Positions 34,719 through 44,524 are shown, numbered from the stretch's first letter. The stretch: 64,000 bases of DNA from an uncultured Sphingobacteriales bacterium (GCA_937991535.1 CALKHN010000117.1:22903-86902); one strand, 5' to 3'. Notes: generated from the letters alone by a model not told the origin. Translations and numbers: made by a program.

Positions 34719-37700
34719 ATGCAGAGGAAGAGAGTAGCAGTGCGTATGATAGTCAACTCTAATAATAACCAAAGACCTGTTTACATGTATTACGTTAGGT
34801 TTAGCAGCAAGGTTCTTTTAGTCCTGGCAATAATGCTTCTGCCGGGTGTTTTTGGTGTGGCTCAATCTCCGCGCACTGCACCGCCCGCATACGGAGCCAT
34901 CAACAAGAGTTATATCCGTATCTGGGATGCCAAGGCGCCCGAGCAAAACGCCAATACATTAATAACGCGCAGTTTGCGCGATGTACAGCAAACCACCCAA
35001 TATTTTGACGGGCTGGGCAGACCATTGCAGACCGTTGTAAAGCAGGGCTCCTATGCTACAGGGGGATCAGCGATGGACATGGTAAGCATGGTAGAGTACG
35101 ACGGTTTTGGAAGAGAGCTTTTTAAATATTTGCCTACTCCCGCCACTACATCTGACGGATTGTTCAAACTCAACCCTTTTGCCCAGCAGGCAACATATTA
35201 CAGTGGTTCAGCTTCACCGGTATATGGGCAGGGAGAAACTTTTTTTTACGGAGAGACGCGCTATGAAGCTTCGCCGTTGAACCGGGTTACCGAGGTATCG
35301 GCGCCGGGCAATAGCTGGGAAGGCACCATGTACAATACGGTGGAAGCCAGCAGGCGCTCGGTAAAAACAAAATATTACGTTAACACACTCAGCGATGCGG
35401 TGCGGATATGGAATGTTGCTGTGGGCGCATTAGGCAGCCTGAGCGGCTATAGCAGCCCGGGGGGCTACCTTGCCGGGCAGTTGTATAAAACTATTACAGT
35501 GGATGAGCATGGCAAGCAGGTTGTCGAGTTTAAAGACAAAGAAGGCAAAGTAGTTTTAAAGAAAGTACAGCTTTCGGCCACAGCCGATAATGGCAATGGC
35601 AGCAACCACACCGGCTGGCTCTGTACCTACTACCTGTACGACGACATGGATAACCTGCGTTGCGTGCTGCAGCCGCGGGGCGTAGAACTGATCTCTTCCA
35701 ACTGGGTGCTTACCAATACCACTATACTGGCAGAACAGTGCTTCCGTTATGAATATGACCAGCGCAACCGCATGATCATAAAAAAAGTTCCGGGAGCAGA
35801 TCAGGTAGAGATGGTGTACGATGCCCGTGACCGGCTGGTGATGACCCAGGACGGCAAACTAAAAGCCACCAACCAGTACCTGGTAACAAAATACGATACA
35901 CAAAACCGCCCGGTTGAAACGGGATTATGGACCAACACCACCATAGCGCAAACCCACCGCAACAGCGCTTACAGTTCCACCAGCTATCCTACCACCAGTG
36001 GCACCTATGAATACCTTACCAGAACCGGTTATGATGATTATGGCGGCATTCCTGCTGCCAGCGGTCTGAACGCCACCTTAGACAATGCACAAATCAACAG
36101 TACATACGGCTTTTTTACAACCTATAATGCTTCCCCCGATTATGCCCAGCAGTTAACGGTGTCGACACAGACAAGGGGACTGGTAACCTGGACGGAAACA
36201 AAGATACTGGGACAAAGCGCATACCAATATACGGTCAATATTTACGATGATAAAGCAAGGCTTTTGCAGGTAAAAAGCAAAAATCAAACCGGCGGGGCAG
36301 ATGTTGCTACTACCCAGTACAGTTGGAACGGTCAGCCGCTGGTTACATTGCAAAAGCAGGTTAAGTCGGGAACCAATGCGCAAACCAGCTTTACGGTAAC
36401 CAAATTTATTTACGATGACCTGGGGCGGGTAGTGCGCACTGACAAAAAGATACAACATACCAATGTAGATGGTAATGCGCTGCCTTCGGTTTATACCACC
36501 GTCAACAGCAATGAATATGACGCCCTGGGACAGCTTAAGAAAAAAACAGTGGGCAGTAAAAAAAATCCAGCTACCAACATTTATTATACGCCGCGGCAGC
36601 CTTTGCAGGAACAGGCATATCAATACAATATCCGGGGCTGGCTGCTCAATGTAAACAAGGGGTATATGAGCAGCGCCAATACCAACCAGTATTTTGCCAT
36701 GGAGTTGGGTTATGACAAAAACGCCAGCTTGGGAACCTTCACCGTCCAGTACAATGGCAACATCAGTGGTATGCTTTGGAAAAGCGAAGGCGACCAGCAG
36801 CGGCGCAAATATAATTTTACTTATGACGCCGCCAACCGGCTTACCGCCGGAGCCTTCACCCAGTATGTGTCGGGCTCGGGCAGCAGTGCGGTATTCAATA
36901 CCAGTGCTAATATTGACTATTCGGTGAGCGGCTTAACCTACGATGCCAATGGCAACATTAAAACCATGACCCAGAAAGGTTTAAAATTTAATACCTCACC
37001 TGTTATTGATCAGTTAACGTATAACTATAAAAATACCGAATACAGTAACAAACTGGCAAAGGTTACCGATGCTGCTGCAGCTGCGAGCAGTGGCAAACTG
37101 GGAGATTTTAAGGACGGTAACACAGGTACCGATGATTACAGCTATGATGTAAACGGCAATCTCAGCGCCGACCTGAACAAAGGCATCAGCGCTATCACCT
37201 ACAACTATCTTAACCTGCCCCAAACCATTACGGTGACAGGCAAGGGTACTATTACCTATACCTACGACGGGGCAGGCAACAAGCTGAAAAAAGTTACGCT
37301 TGAAAATCCGTCTGCTGCCAACGGCAACAAAACCATTACCACTACTACCACCTATGTTGGTGCTTTTGTCTATGAAAGCAAAACCATCAGCCCTGTTGAT
37401 CCTAACAAGCCCAACTATACCGACAAGCTGCTTTTTGCAGGTCAGGAGGAAGGCAGGATAAGAACCCTGTTCAATACCGCGGGCAGCCCCAACACCCCTT
37501 CAGGTTTTGCTTACGATTACTTTGTAAAAGATCACCTGGGCAATGTGCGTATGATGCTTACCGAAGAGGTGAAGCAGGACATTTATCCTGCGGCAACGCT
37601 CGAAGGCAGCCTTACTGTAGACGGTAGCCCCAATGCAGCCTATATCGAAAAGAACTATTATACCATCAACAGCGCTTATGTGGTAGCATCTACTACGGCA

Positions 37701-39266
37701 ACGGGTATTACCACTTACCAAAACCATAACGGCAACCCGCCGGTGAACAACAACCCCAACAGTGTGGTTACCGCCAACAGCGCCAAGTTGTATAAGCTCA
37801 ACAGCACTGCCAACAAAACGGGTTTGGGTATCACCTTAAAAGTAATGGCAGGCGACAGGATAGATATCTTAGGCAAGAGCTACTATTTTACCAACAACAC
37901 CGGCGGCACGGCAGCCAATAGTGCCATACCAGTGCTGGATATACTAACGGGTTTACTGAGCGGCCCCACAGGCGGGGCGGCAGCAGCCAGCCATGGTGGT
38001 ATAACAGCCAGCCAACTCAACGGCAGCACCGGCACTACAACGGGTATCAATACCCTGCTGAGCAATCAAACCACTGATGCCGCCACAGCGCCCACGGTAC
38101 CCAAAGCTTATATCAATTACATCTTCTTTGATGACCAGTTCAAGACCACAGCTACCGGGTTCAGCAAGGTGGGTACCAAAAGTGTGGTAAAACCTCATAC
38201 AGACCTTTCGAATTTAACAGCCACCAAAAGCGGATATGTGTATATTTATGTAAGCAATGAGAGCCCGGTGAATGTGTTCTTTGACAACCTGCAGGTGATC
38301 CATACCAGAGGACCAATACTGGAGGAAACGCATTATTATCCATTTGGGCTGACTATGGCGGGGATATCCTCCAAGGCTTTAAATAATGCAGTAGAGAATA
38401 AGTACAAGTACAATGGGAAAGAAGAACAGAGAAAGGAGTTCTCTGACGGCTCCGGGTTGGAATGGTTGGATTATGGAGCAAGGATGTATGATGCACAAAT
38501 TGGGAGATGGCATGTGGTGGATCCGATGAGTGAAAAAAATATTGACATTAGTCCCTTTGCATACGTAAGGAACAATCCAATATCTAAAATTGACCCAGAT
38601 GGCAACACAGATTATGATGTTGTTATAAAGACATCAACTGACCCTAAAACTGGTGCAATTACCAGAACTGTAGATGTCAATGTCACGTATAATGTAATCA
38701 ATATTTCAAGCAATAATGTTTATAATGCTAATCAGGTAGCTGGCTCTGGGTATAAAGATGCTACGTTTGGTTCTTCACTAAATTTTGCTAAAGAGGAGGC
38801 TGGTAATAATGTCGATATGAATGTTGTTGTGAATGTTAATATTACTTATAAGATGGCAGATAACATTGATAAAGTAAGTAATAGCGAAAATGTTATGTTA
38901 GTAGTTGATGATGTTCAGAAAACGGGCAATGTGAAAAAGGAACCTGCCGGAAGAGCTGAACTTCCGGGTCAAACTGCTGCAATCGAGACCAAACACATGG
39001 GTAATAAAGCCTTAGCACAGCATGAGCAAGGACATAATTTTGGACTTGAGCATGTAAGTGGTTCAGGTAATAATTTAATGAATGAGACCCCTACGTCAAC
39101 TAAACTTACCAGTGCACAGCGAAAGCAAATCTTCTCCGCATTTACTGGAATGAAGGATGGCACTTACCACATGGGGGCAAGAAATGCTCAACAAGAGGCA
39201 AAGAACTTCGTTAATAATACCAACTTAACTTATGATCAAGAGAAAGCAAAGAAAGCTGGTTTTTAG
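34719..39266 (+). CDS. complete RHS protein with metzincin-like toxin tip
   Basis: Up to 1515 residues; the ATG at 34785 is the better start because a signal peptide follows at once (FSSKVLLVLAIMLLPGVFG). The N-terminal domain (QQTTQYFDGLGRPLQTVVKQ) is the DUF6443-like start of Bacteroidota RHS proteins. YD repeats run to about residue 1240 and the core (DAQIGRWHVVDPMSEK) is near 1260. The AT-rich tip ends with HEQGHNFGLEH at 1435-1445 and a downstream NNLMNE, the zinc-binding and Met-turn pattern of metzincin proteases. This suggests a proteolytic toxin. A putative lipoprotein immunity gene overlaps the end by 35 bases. Bases 37232-38014 are identical by eye to 24090-24872. Confidence 0.9.
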   Translation: MQRKRVAVRMIVNSNNNQRPVYMYYVRFSSKVLLVLAIMLLPGVFGVAQSPRTAPPAYGAINKSYIRIWDAKAPEQNANTLITRSLRDVQQTTQYFDGLGRPLQTVVKQGSYATGGSAMDMVSMVEYDGFGRELFKYLPTPATTSDGLFKLNPFAQQATYYSGSASPVYGQGETFFYGETRYEASPLNRVTEVSAPGNSWEGTMYNTVEASRRSVKTKYYVNTLSDAVRIWNVAVGALGSLSGYSSPGGYLAGQLYKTITVDEHGKQVVEFKDKEGKVVLKKVQLSATADNGNGSNHTGWLCTYYLYDDMDNLRCVLQPRGVELISSNWVLTNTTILAEQCFRYEYDQRNRMIIKKVPGADQVEMVYDARDRLVMTQDGKLKATNQYLVTKYDTQNRPVETGLWTNTTIAQTHRNSAYSSTSYPTTSGTYEYLTRTGYDDYGGIPAASGLNATLDNAQINSTYGFFTTYNASPDYAQQLTVSTQTRGLVTWTETKILGQSAYQYTVNIYDDKARLLQVKSKNQTGGADVATTQYSWNGQPLVTLQKQVKSGTNAQTSFTVTKFIYDDLGRVVRTDKKIQHTNVDGNALPSVYTTVNSNEYDALGQLKKKTVGSKKNPATNIYYTPRQPLQEQAYQYNIRGWLLNVNKGYMSSANTNQYFAMELGYDKNASLGTFTVQYNGNISGMLWKSEGDQQRRKYNFTYDAANRLTAGAFTQYVSGSGSSAVFNTSANIDYSVSGLTYDANGNIKTMTQKGLKFNTSPVIDQLTYNYKNTEYSNKLAKVTDAAAAASSGKLGDFKDGNTGTDDYSYDVNGNLSADLNKGISAITYNYLNLPQTITVTGKGTITYTYDGAGNKLKKVTLENPSAANGNKTITTTTTYVGAFVYESKTISPVDPNKPNYTDKLLFAGQEEGRIRTLFNTAGSPNTPSGFAYDYFVKDHLGNVRMMLTEEVKQDIYPAATLEGSLTVDGSPNAAYIEKNYYTINSAYVVASTTATGITTYQNHNGNPPVNNNPNSVVTANSAKLYKLNSTANKTGLGITLKVMAGDRIDILGKSYYFTNNTGGTAANSAIPVLDILTGLLSGPTGGAAAASHGGITASQLNGSTGTTTGINTLLSNQTTDAATAPTVPKAYINYIFFDDQFKTTATGFSKVGTKSVVKPHTDLSNLTATKSGYVYIYVSNESPVNVFFDNLQVIHTRGPILEETHYYPFGLTMAGISSKALNNAVENKYKYNGKEEQRKEFSDGSGLEWLDYGARMYDAQIGRWHVVDPMSEKNIDISPFAYVRNNPISKIDPDGNTDYDVVIKTSTDPKTGAITRTVDVNVTYNVINISSNNVYNANQVAGSGYKDATFGSSLNFAKEEAGNNVDMNVVVNVNITYKMADNIDKVSNSENVMLVVDDVQKTGNVKKEPAGRAELPGQTAAIETKHMGNKALAQHEQGHNFGLEHVSGSGNNLMNETPTSTKLTSAQRKQIFSAFTGMKDGTYHMGARNAQQEAKNFVNNTNLTYDQEKAKKAGF

Positions 39267-39831
39267 TATAATAATCTTAGCTGCTATAAGTTGTAATAAT
39301 GGTAGTAGTGTTGAAAATAAAACAAGGGTAGAGTTAAAGAATTTCTCTTTTCAATTGCCTTCTTTTATAAAATCTCAACCTGTTGTTCATCAAAACGATG
39401 ATGGTTATAGCGGTAGCATTATAATAAATGAAATTGACACCATACTATTCAATTTTGGGTATGATATAGATAATTTGTCTGAAAAAGACCCCTCAGTAAT
39501 TTATTATCCATATAATGAAGATAGTATCAGAAGCAAGTTGGATACCTCTTTAGTAGACCCTCAAAAAATTGTTTACACAAAAAAGTCAAATTTTGATATT
39601 GACGAGTTTAGGAAGCAAAATGTTTATTTTGAAACAGTATCAGGCTATGCAGCAAAAATTACAGTTCCGAGACAGATAAAAAATGGAGCAATTACTGGGA
39701 TATATATTGATAGTTTGCATAAAGATCCTGGAGGTAGATTCAAATTCAACCTCTACTCGAAAGATTTAGATAGCTTGCAAAACGCCGGGTTATTAAAAAT
39801 CGTTCGAAGTATCCAGTTCCATTTAAAGTAA
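39232..39831 (+). CDS. lipoprotein, putative immunity to the metzincin-like toxin
   Basis: A 199-residue protein with a lipoprotein signal (KLVFSIIILAAISC, the cysteine being the lipidated residue, followed by NNGSS). The mature part has a fold-like pattern similar to the exported protein at 3407-3940 (FSFQLPSFIKSQ, ending KIVRSIQFHLK). It starts inside the toxin gene, an overlap of 35 bases. A membrane-anchored periplasmic immunity protein suits a protease acting on cell-surface or periplasmic targets. This role is inferred from position and localisation. Confidence 0.65.
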   Translation: MIKRKQRKLVFSIIILAAISCNNGSSVENKTRVELKNFSFQLPSFIKSQPVVHQNDDGYSGSIIINEIDTILFNFGYDIDNLSEKDPSVIYYPYNEDSIRSKLDTSLVDPQKIVYTKKSNFDIDEFRKQNVYFETVSGYAAKITVPRQIKNGAITGIYIDSLHKDPGGRFKFNLYSKDLDSLQNAGLLKIVRSIQFHLK

Positions 39832-40139
39832 GGATGGTAATGTTCCAGAGTTAGTGATATAAGAAAAAATACCAAAGCCCGGCGCGGCTCTAAGTTTCTG
39901 TTACTGGCGCAGGGTGTGCCGTGGATGTTGTATAGAAGATGGTGGTAAGTCTACCACAGTCGTTGTGCAAGCGAAGGCTGTAAACCACTTCCACTAGCGC
40001 CGGTCTGTTGCATATAGTAAGCTAGCGCTGGTTTTGTAGCGTTTGCCTTGTAGCTTGGCCAGACCAGCGCTTATGCGTTACTTGTTTTAATAAATGCAGT
40101 GATAAAAATTAAGCCAGGCAACACCAGGCTTTTGCATTC
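39832..40139. other. decayed intergenic stretch with inverted repeat
   Basis: No coding frame was recognised. A perfect 9-bp inverted repeat (AGCGCTGGT at 40024-40032, ACCAGCGCT at 40063-40071) is present. The nearby AGCGCCGGTCT (about 39994) recurs in reverse near 19827. Confidence 0.35.
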
Positions 40140-40268
40140 TTACGAAGCGAGTGCTTTTTTAGCTTCAGTGGTTTGTACGATGTTACCAATAAAGAAGTTA
40201 GGTTTATCCTTGTATCACTCTCGATCATTTCGGCATCCTCAAGGTGTTTGATATTTTCATCTCGACTT
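40140..40268 (-). pseudogene. probable XRE-regulator C-terminal remnant
   Basis: On the minus strand, ENIKHLEDAEMIESDTRINL is followed, after a frame change, by NFFIGNIVQTTEAKKALAS and a stop at 40140-40142. The pattern resembles the C-terminal helix of small XRE regulators. Broken frame and missing HTH show it is a remnant. Confidence 0.45.
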
Positions 40269-40368
40269 TTTACCCGACAGGATTATTAAGCCCCTTTGCT
40301 CGATGCTGGGAATTTTTAAGATAATAATTCTCAACGCGTTGTAAAGCGAACTATTTTTTTACGACAAA

Positions 40369-40387
40369 TTACTAAATAATTTAGTAA
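40369..40387. promoter_or_regulatory. perfect 19-bp palindrome before dnaE, candidate operator
   Basis: TTACTAAATAATTTAGTAA is symmetrical around the A at 40378. It ends 12 bases before the dnaE ATG and overlaps a TAATCTTG (40385-40392) that resembles the Bacteroidota -7 box TAnnTTTG, so a bound dimer would block transcription. A LexA/S24-type or XRE repressor of the mutagenesis operon is a reasonable guess; none is encoded directly beside it. Confidence 0.6.
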
Positions 40388-40399
40388 TCTTGCCAAAGT

Positions 40400-43354
40400 A
40401 TGTACTTAAATTGCAAGACATATTTTAGCTTTAATTATGGCACTTTTGCCACCAGAGAACTGGTGGATACCGCTATTGACATGGGCGCTACCAGCCTTGC
40501 GCTCACCAACATCAACTCGACCTGCGACATTTGGGATTTTGTGCAGTATTGCAGGGAAGCGGGTGTTAAACCTATTGCCGGCGTGGAAATACGCAATGGC
40601 GATACATTCGAATACATTTTGCTCGCGGCAAACAATCGGGGTTTGGCATGGATCAATAATTTCCTTTCTCAGCATCTGCAAACAAATACGGCCTTTCCAC
40701 CTAAAGCGGAAACCCTGCCCTTTTTTACAGATCAATGGGACGGGTACGTCATTTATCCCGCCGGGAAAAAAAGCTTCAGGGAACTGTTCCCCAACGAGCG
40801 CATTGGTGTCTTGCCCTGGGAGGTGAATAAGTTATTTGGTATAGAGGCTGCTGAAATGGGGGAAAAACTTATTATAAGACATCCCGTAACCTTTCAGCAC
40901 AAAGGCTATTACAATCTGCACAGGCTTTTAAGAGCGATTGACAAAAATATTGTGGGCAGTAAATTGCAGCCACATCAATATTGCTCAGCGGAGGAACACT
41001 TTGTTTCTCCGGCAAAACTACTTGATGTATTCAGACAGTATCCATCCATTGTTACCAATACCTACAGGTTGATTGACGCCTGTAACATTGAAATGGACTA
41101 CGGCACCGATAAAAATAAAAAGCATTTCACCACTTCTGTAGAAGATGACAGGATTCTGCTGGAAAAGCTGGCTTTGGATGGATTGGCTGTCAGGTACGGC
41201 AAAAAGAACAAAATGGCTGCCGAACGGTTGGCAAAAGAGCTGCGGATTATCAATGATCTTGGTTTTAACGGATACTTTCTAATCAATTGGGATATTATCC
41301 GCTACGCCCAAAGCAGAGGATTTTATTATGTTGGGCGGGGTAGTGGTGCAAACTCCATTGTAGCCTACTGCCTGCGGATAACCGAAGTGGATCCCGTTGA
41401 GCTCAATCTTTATTTTGAACGTTTTCTCAATCCGCACAGAACCAGTCCGCCTGATTTTGATATTGACTTTTCGCATACCGACAGGGATGATGTGATTGAC
41501 TATGTTTTCAAACGATATGGCAAAAACCATGTGTGCCTGCTGGGCTCGTATCCAACATTTCAGCGGGATTCCATCGTGCGCCAGTTGGGCAAAGTATTTG
41601 GATTGCCCGACGCTGAAATTAAGGTATTGCAGTCCACTCAAACGCCCGAAGATAACATACAAGCCAGTATCCTGAAATACGGCAGTATGATGGCTAATTT
41701 TCCCAGTCATTCTTCCATTCATCCGTGTGGAATACTGATCACCGAAGCGCCGATAAGAAACTACCTGGCAACCTTTATGCCGCCCAAAGGTTTCGCAACC
41801 GCTCAAATGGACATGTTTATCGCTGAATCGGTAGGCATAAATAAATTCGATATACTCAGCCAGCGTGGATTAGGGCATATCAAAGAAAGTTTGAAGCTGA
41901 TCAAAAAGAACAAAGGCATTGACGTCAACATCCACGATTTTGAAAACTTCCGGAAAGACGAAAAAGTAAAGGCACAAATTCGTAGTGCTAATACGATTGG
42001 CTGCTTTTATATCGAATCGCCTGCCATGCGGCAATTGCTAAAAAAGTTAAAATGCGACGATTATTCCACCCTTGTAGCAGCAAGTTCTATTATTCGTCCG
42101 GGGGTTGCACAAAGTGGTATGATGAGAACCTATATTGAACGCTATCATAGTCCGCAAAAAGTACAATACCTGCACCCCTTATTTGAAGAGCATTTGAGTG
42201 AAACCTTTGGCGTCATGGTTTTCCAGGAAGATGTGATAAAAGTGGCGCACTACTTTGCCGGACTTGACCTGGGCGAGGCGGACGTATTGCGCCGCGCCAT
42301 GAGCGGTAAGTACCGGTCAGGCAATCAGTTTAGCATGGTGCGGGAAAAGTTCTTCGTGAAGTGTAAAGAAAAAGGGCATCCGGATGCATTGGCGGCGGAA
42401 GTATGGCGGCAAATGGAAAGTTTTGCGTCCTACAGCTTTAATAAAGCCCATTCAGCCAGCTTCGCTGTAGAGAGCTATATGAGTCTTTTCCTGAAAACCT
42501 ATTATCCCCGGGAGTTCATGGTGGCCGTGATCAATAATTTCGGCGGCTTTTATCCAACTGAACTTTATTTTCTGGAACTGCTCAAAACGGGCGGAGACAT
42601 CAAGCCCCCCTGTGTGAATAACAGTGACTGCTATTCGAACATCAAAGGCAATGAAGCGTATGTTGGGCTGGTGCATATTAAGGCTTTGCAAAAGAAGTTG
42701 ATTGAACGGATGCTTGAAGAAAGGACCGTCTGTGGGCCGTATCTTCATTTGCAGGATTTTATCGAAAGAACTGGGGTAACCAGGGAACAACTAAATATCC
42801 TGGTAAGCGTAGGCGCCTTTAACTTTACCGGCAAAAGCAAGAAGCGTTTGCTGTGGGAAGCCAATTTCCTGCAGGCAAAAAACAAAGATCACATCCCTGC
42901 CGGTATCTCTTTGTTTCAGGAACAGCCGGTTGAATTTACGTTGCCCGAACTGGTTGACCATCCCTTGGATAACCTGTATGATCAATTGGAAATATTGGGT
43001 TTCCCGCTGTGTAATCCATTTGCGTTGGTGGACGATGATCCGGAAAAATATGTGTATGCCCGTGACCTGGATAAACATATCGGCAAGGCCATTACAGTGC
43101 TTATTTATTTTATCGCGTATAAGGTTGTACCAACGGTGAAGCGGGAAGTAATGAGTTTTGGCACATTCATAGACGCTAATCTTGACTGGATAGATACCGT
43201 TCATTTTCCTGATTCATTTAAACGCTATCCAATAGAACGCAATGGCTTTTACAAGGCAAAAGGAAAGGTAACAGCAGACTTTGACGTATGCAGTTTGGAA
43301 GTACACTATATGGAGAAAGTGGGATATAAAATGAGAAGCTATGCTGGCATCTGA
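40400..43354 (+). CDS. dnaE: DnaE-type DNA polymerase III alpha subunit, mobile-element/error-prone class
   Basis: A 984-residue C-family polymerase, shorter than housekeeping DnaE (about 1160-1200). The active site lies near 350 (PPDFDIDFSHTDRDDV), preceded by YYVGRGSGANSIVAYCLR, and the fingers region is marked by VFQEDVIKVAHYFAGLDLGE and FNKAHSASFAVESY. The N-terminal PHP domain starts YLNCKTYFSFNYG, where active PHP domains have a histidine-rich HxH motif, so its metal site is probably dead. No clamp-binding end was noted; the downstream DinB carries one. The gene overlaps dinB by 14 bases and is preceded by a 19-bp palindrome. It probably works as an inducible translesion polymerase on a mobile element. 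Confidence 0.9.
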   Translation: MYLNCKTYFSFNYGTFATRELVDTAIDMGATSLALTNINSTCDIWDFVQYCREAGVKPIAGVEIRNGDTFEYILLAANNRGLAWINNFLSQHLQTNTAFPPKAETLPFFTDQWDGYVIYPAGKKSFRELFPNERIGVLPWEVNKLFGIEAAEMGEKLIIRHPVTFQHKGYYNLHRLLRAIDKNIVGSKLQPHQYCSAEEHFVSPAKLLDVFRQYPSIVTNTYRLIDACNIEMDYGTDKNKKHFTTSVEDDRILLEKLALDGLAVRYGKKNKMAAERLAKELRIINDLGFNGYFLINWDIIRYAQSRGFYYVGRGSGANSIVAYCLRITEVDPVELNLYFERFLNPHRTSPPDFDIDFSHTDRDDVIDYVFKRYGKNHVCLLGSYPTFQRDSIVRQLGKVFGLPDAEIKVLQSTQTPEDNIQASILKYGSMMANFPSHSSIHPCGILITEAPIRNYLATFMPPKGFATAQMDMFIAESVGINKFDILSQRGLGHIKESLKLIKKNKGIDVNIHDFENFRKDEKVKAQIRSANTIGCFYIESPAMRQLLKKLKCDDYSTLVAASSIIRPGVAQSGMMRTYIERYHSPQKVQYLHPLFEEHLSETFGVMVFQEDVIKVAHYFAGLDLGEADVLRRAMSGKYRSGNQFSMVREKFFVKCKEKGHPDALAAEVWRQMESFASYSFNKAHSASFAVESYMSLFLKTYYPREFMVAVINNFGGFYPTELYFLELLKTGGDIKPPCVNNSDCYSNIKGNEAYVGLVHIKALQKKLIERMLEERTVCGPYLHLQDFIERTGVTREQLNILVSVGAFNFTGKSKKRLLWEANFLQAKNKDHIPAGISLFQEQPVEFTLPELVDHPLDNLYDQLEILGFPLCNPFALVDDDPEKYVYARDLDKHIGKAITVLIYFIAYKVVPTVKREVMSFGTFIDANLDWIDTVHFPDSFKRYPIERNGFYKAKGKVTADFDVCSLEVHYMEKVGYKMRSYAGI

Positions 43355-44489
43355 GCGTCATATCACACACATGGATCTGGATACGTTTTATGTGTCGGTA
43401 GAATACTTAAACAACCCGGCACTAAGAGGAAAGCCTGTACTTATTGGCGGCAGTGGAGACCGGGGTGTGGTGGCATCATGCAGCTACGAGGCCCGCAAAT
43501 TCGGTATACATAGTGCTATGCCCATGAAATACGCGAAGCGGCTTTGCCCTCATGCCATCGTTGTCCGCGGTGATATGGAGCAGTACAGTAAGTATTCCAA
43601 CCTGGTTACAGACGTGATCAGGGATACCGTACCCATGTTTGAAAAAAGCAGCATAGATGAATTTTATATTGACCTAACGGGAATGGACAAGTTTTTTGGG
43701 TGCTCATTGTTCAGTAAGGAATTGGGCAGCAAAGTAACCAAAGAAACCGGGTTGCCTATATCGTTTGCCCTTGCCAGTAATAAACTCATCAGCAAGGTGG
43801 CCACCAACGAGGTGAAGCCAAGCGGACAGATTGAAATTCCATTTGGCAATGAAAGATCATACCTGGCACCGCTCAGTGTAGCGAAAATTCCAGGGGTAGG
43901 CAAGCAGACCACTATACTGCTTTTGAAAATGGGCGTTGAAACGGTTAAAACACTGTCTGAAATCCCTGTAGAAATGATGGCGAATCTGCTCGGTAAGAAC
44001 GGGATGGACCTGTCGCGAAAGGCAAAGGGAATTGATGAAACCCCGGTTATCCCTTATCATGAGCAAAAATCTATCTCAACTGAAACCACATTTTCCCAGG
44101 ATACTATTGATGTCCATTTCCTGCATGCGCAACTGGTACGCATGACAGAAAAGATTGCTTTTGAGCTTAGGAGCCAAAATAAGTTGACCGGCTGCGTGGC
44201 AGTTAAAGTGCGTTATTCAGATTTTGAAACGCATGCCGTACAAAAATCAATACCCTATTCCAATGCTGATCATGTGCTGTTGAGAACGGCAAGGGAATTG
44301 TTTGATAAAATTTATCAAAGGCGTATATTGGTCAGATTAATAGGCATACGTTTCAGCAGCCTCATACCCGGAAACTATCAGATCAGCTTATTTGACGACA
44401 CGCAGGAGCATATCCGGTTATATCAGGCGATTGATAGTGTAAAGAAGCAGTTTGGAGAGAAATTATTGTTTAGGGCGGCAGGTGTTTAG
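43341..44489 (+). CDS. dinB: Y-family DNA polymerase IV
   Basis: A 382-residue Y-family polymerase. Catalytic motifs are intact: HITHMDLDTFYVSVEYLNNP (first aspartates with the steric-gate FYVSVE) and EKSSIDEFYIDLTG (SIDE). Helix-hairpin-helix segment VAKIPGVGKQTTILLL follows, then the little-finger domain. Near the end QISLFDD is a good beta-clamp-binding motif. The start overlaps the dnaE end by 14 bases, so the two are translated together. It inserts opposite damaged bases, probably with the upstream DnaE. Confidence 0.95.
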   Translation: MLASERHITHMDLDTFYVSVEYLNNPALRGKPVLIGGSGDRGVVASCSYEARKFGIHSAMPMKYAKRLCPHAIVVRGDMEQYSKYSNLVTDVIRDTVPMFEKSSIDEFYIDLTGMDKFFGCSLFSKELGSKVTKETGLPISFALASNKLISKVATNEVKPSGQIEIPFGNERSYLAPLSVAKIPGVGKQTTILLLKMGVETVKTLSEIPVEMMANLLGKNGMDLSRKAKGIDETPVIPYHEQKSISTETTFSQDTIDVHFLHAQLVRMTEKIAFELRSQNKLTGCVAVKVRYSDFETHAVQKSIPYSNADHVLLRTARELFDKIYQRRILVRLIGIRFSSLIPGNYQISLFDDTQEHIRLYQAIDSVKKQFGEKLLFRAAGV

Positions 44490-44524
44490 AGACGTTAATA
44501 CTTTAGTACAATACGATCATACCG

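Noticed and set aside
41279..41806. Minus-strand frame within dnaE
   Set aside because: Overlaps conserved polymerase motifs on the other strand and has no recognisable domain.
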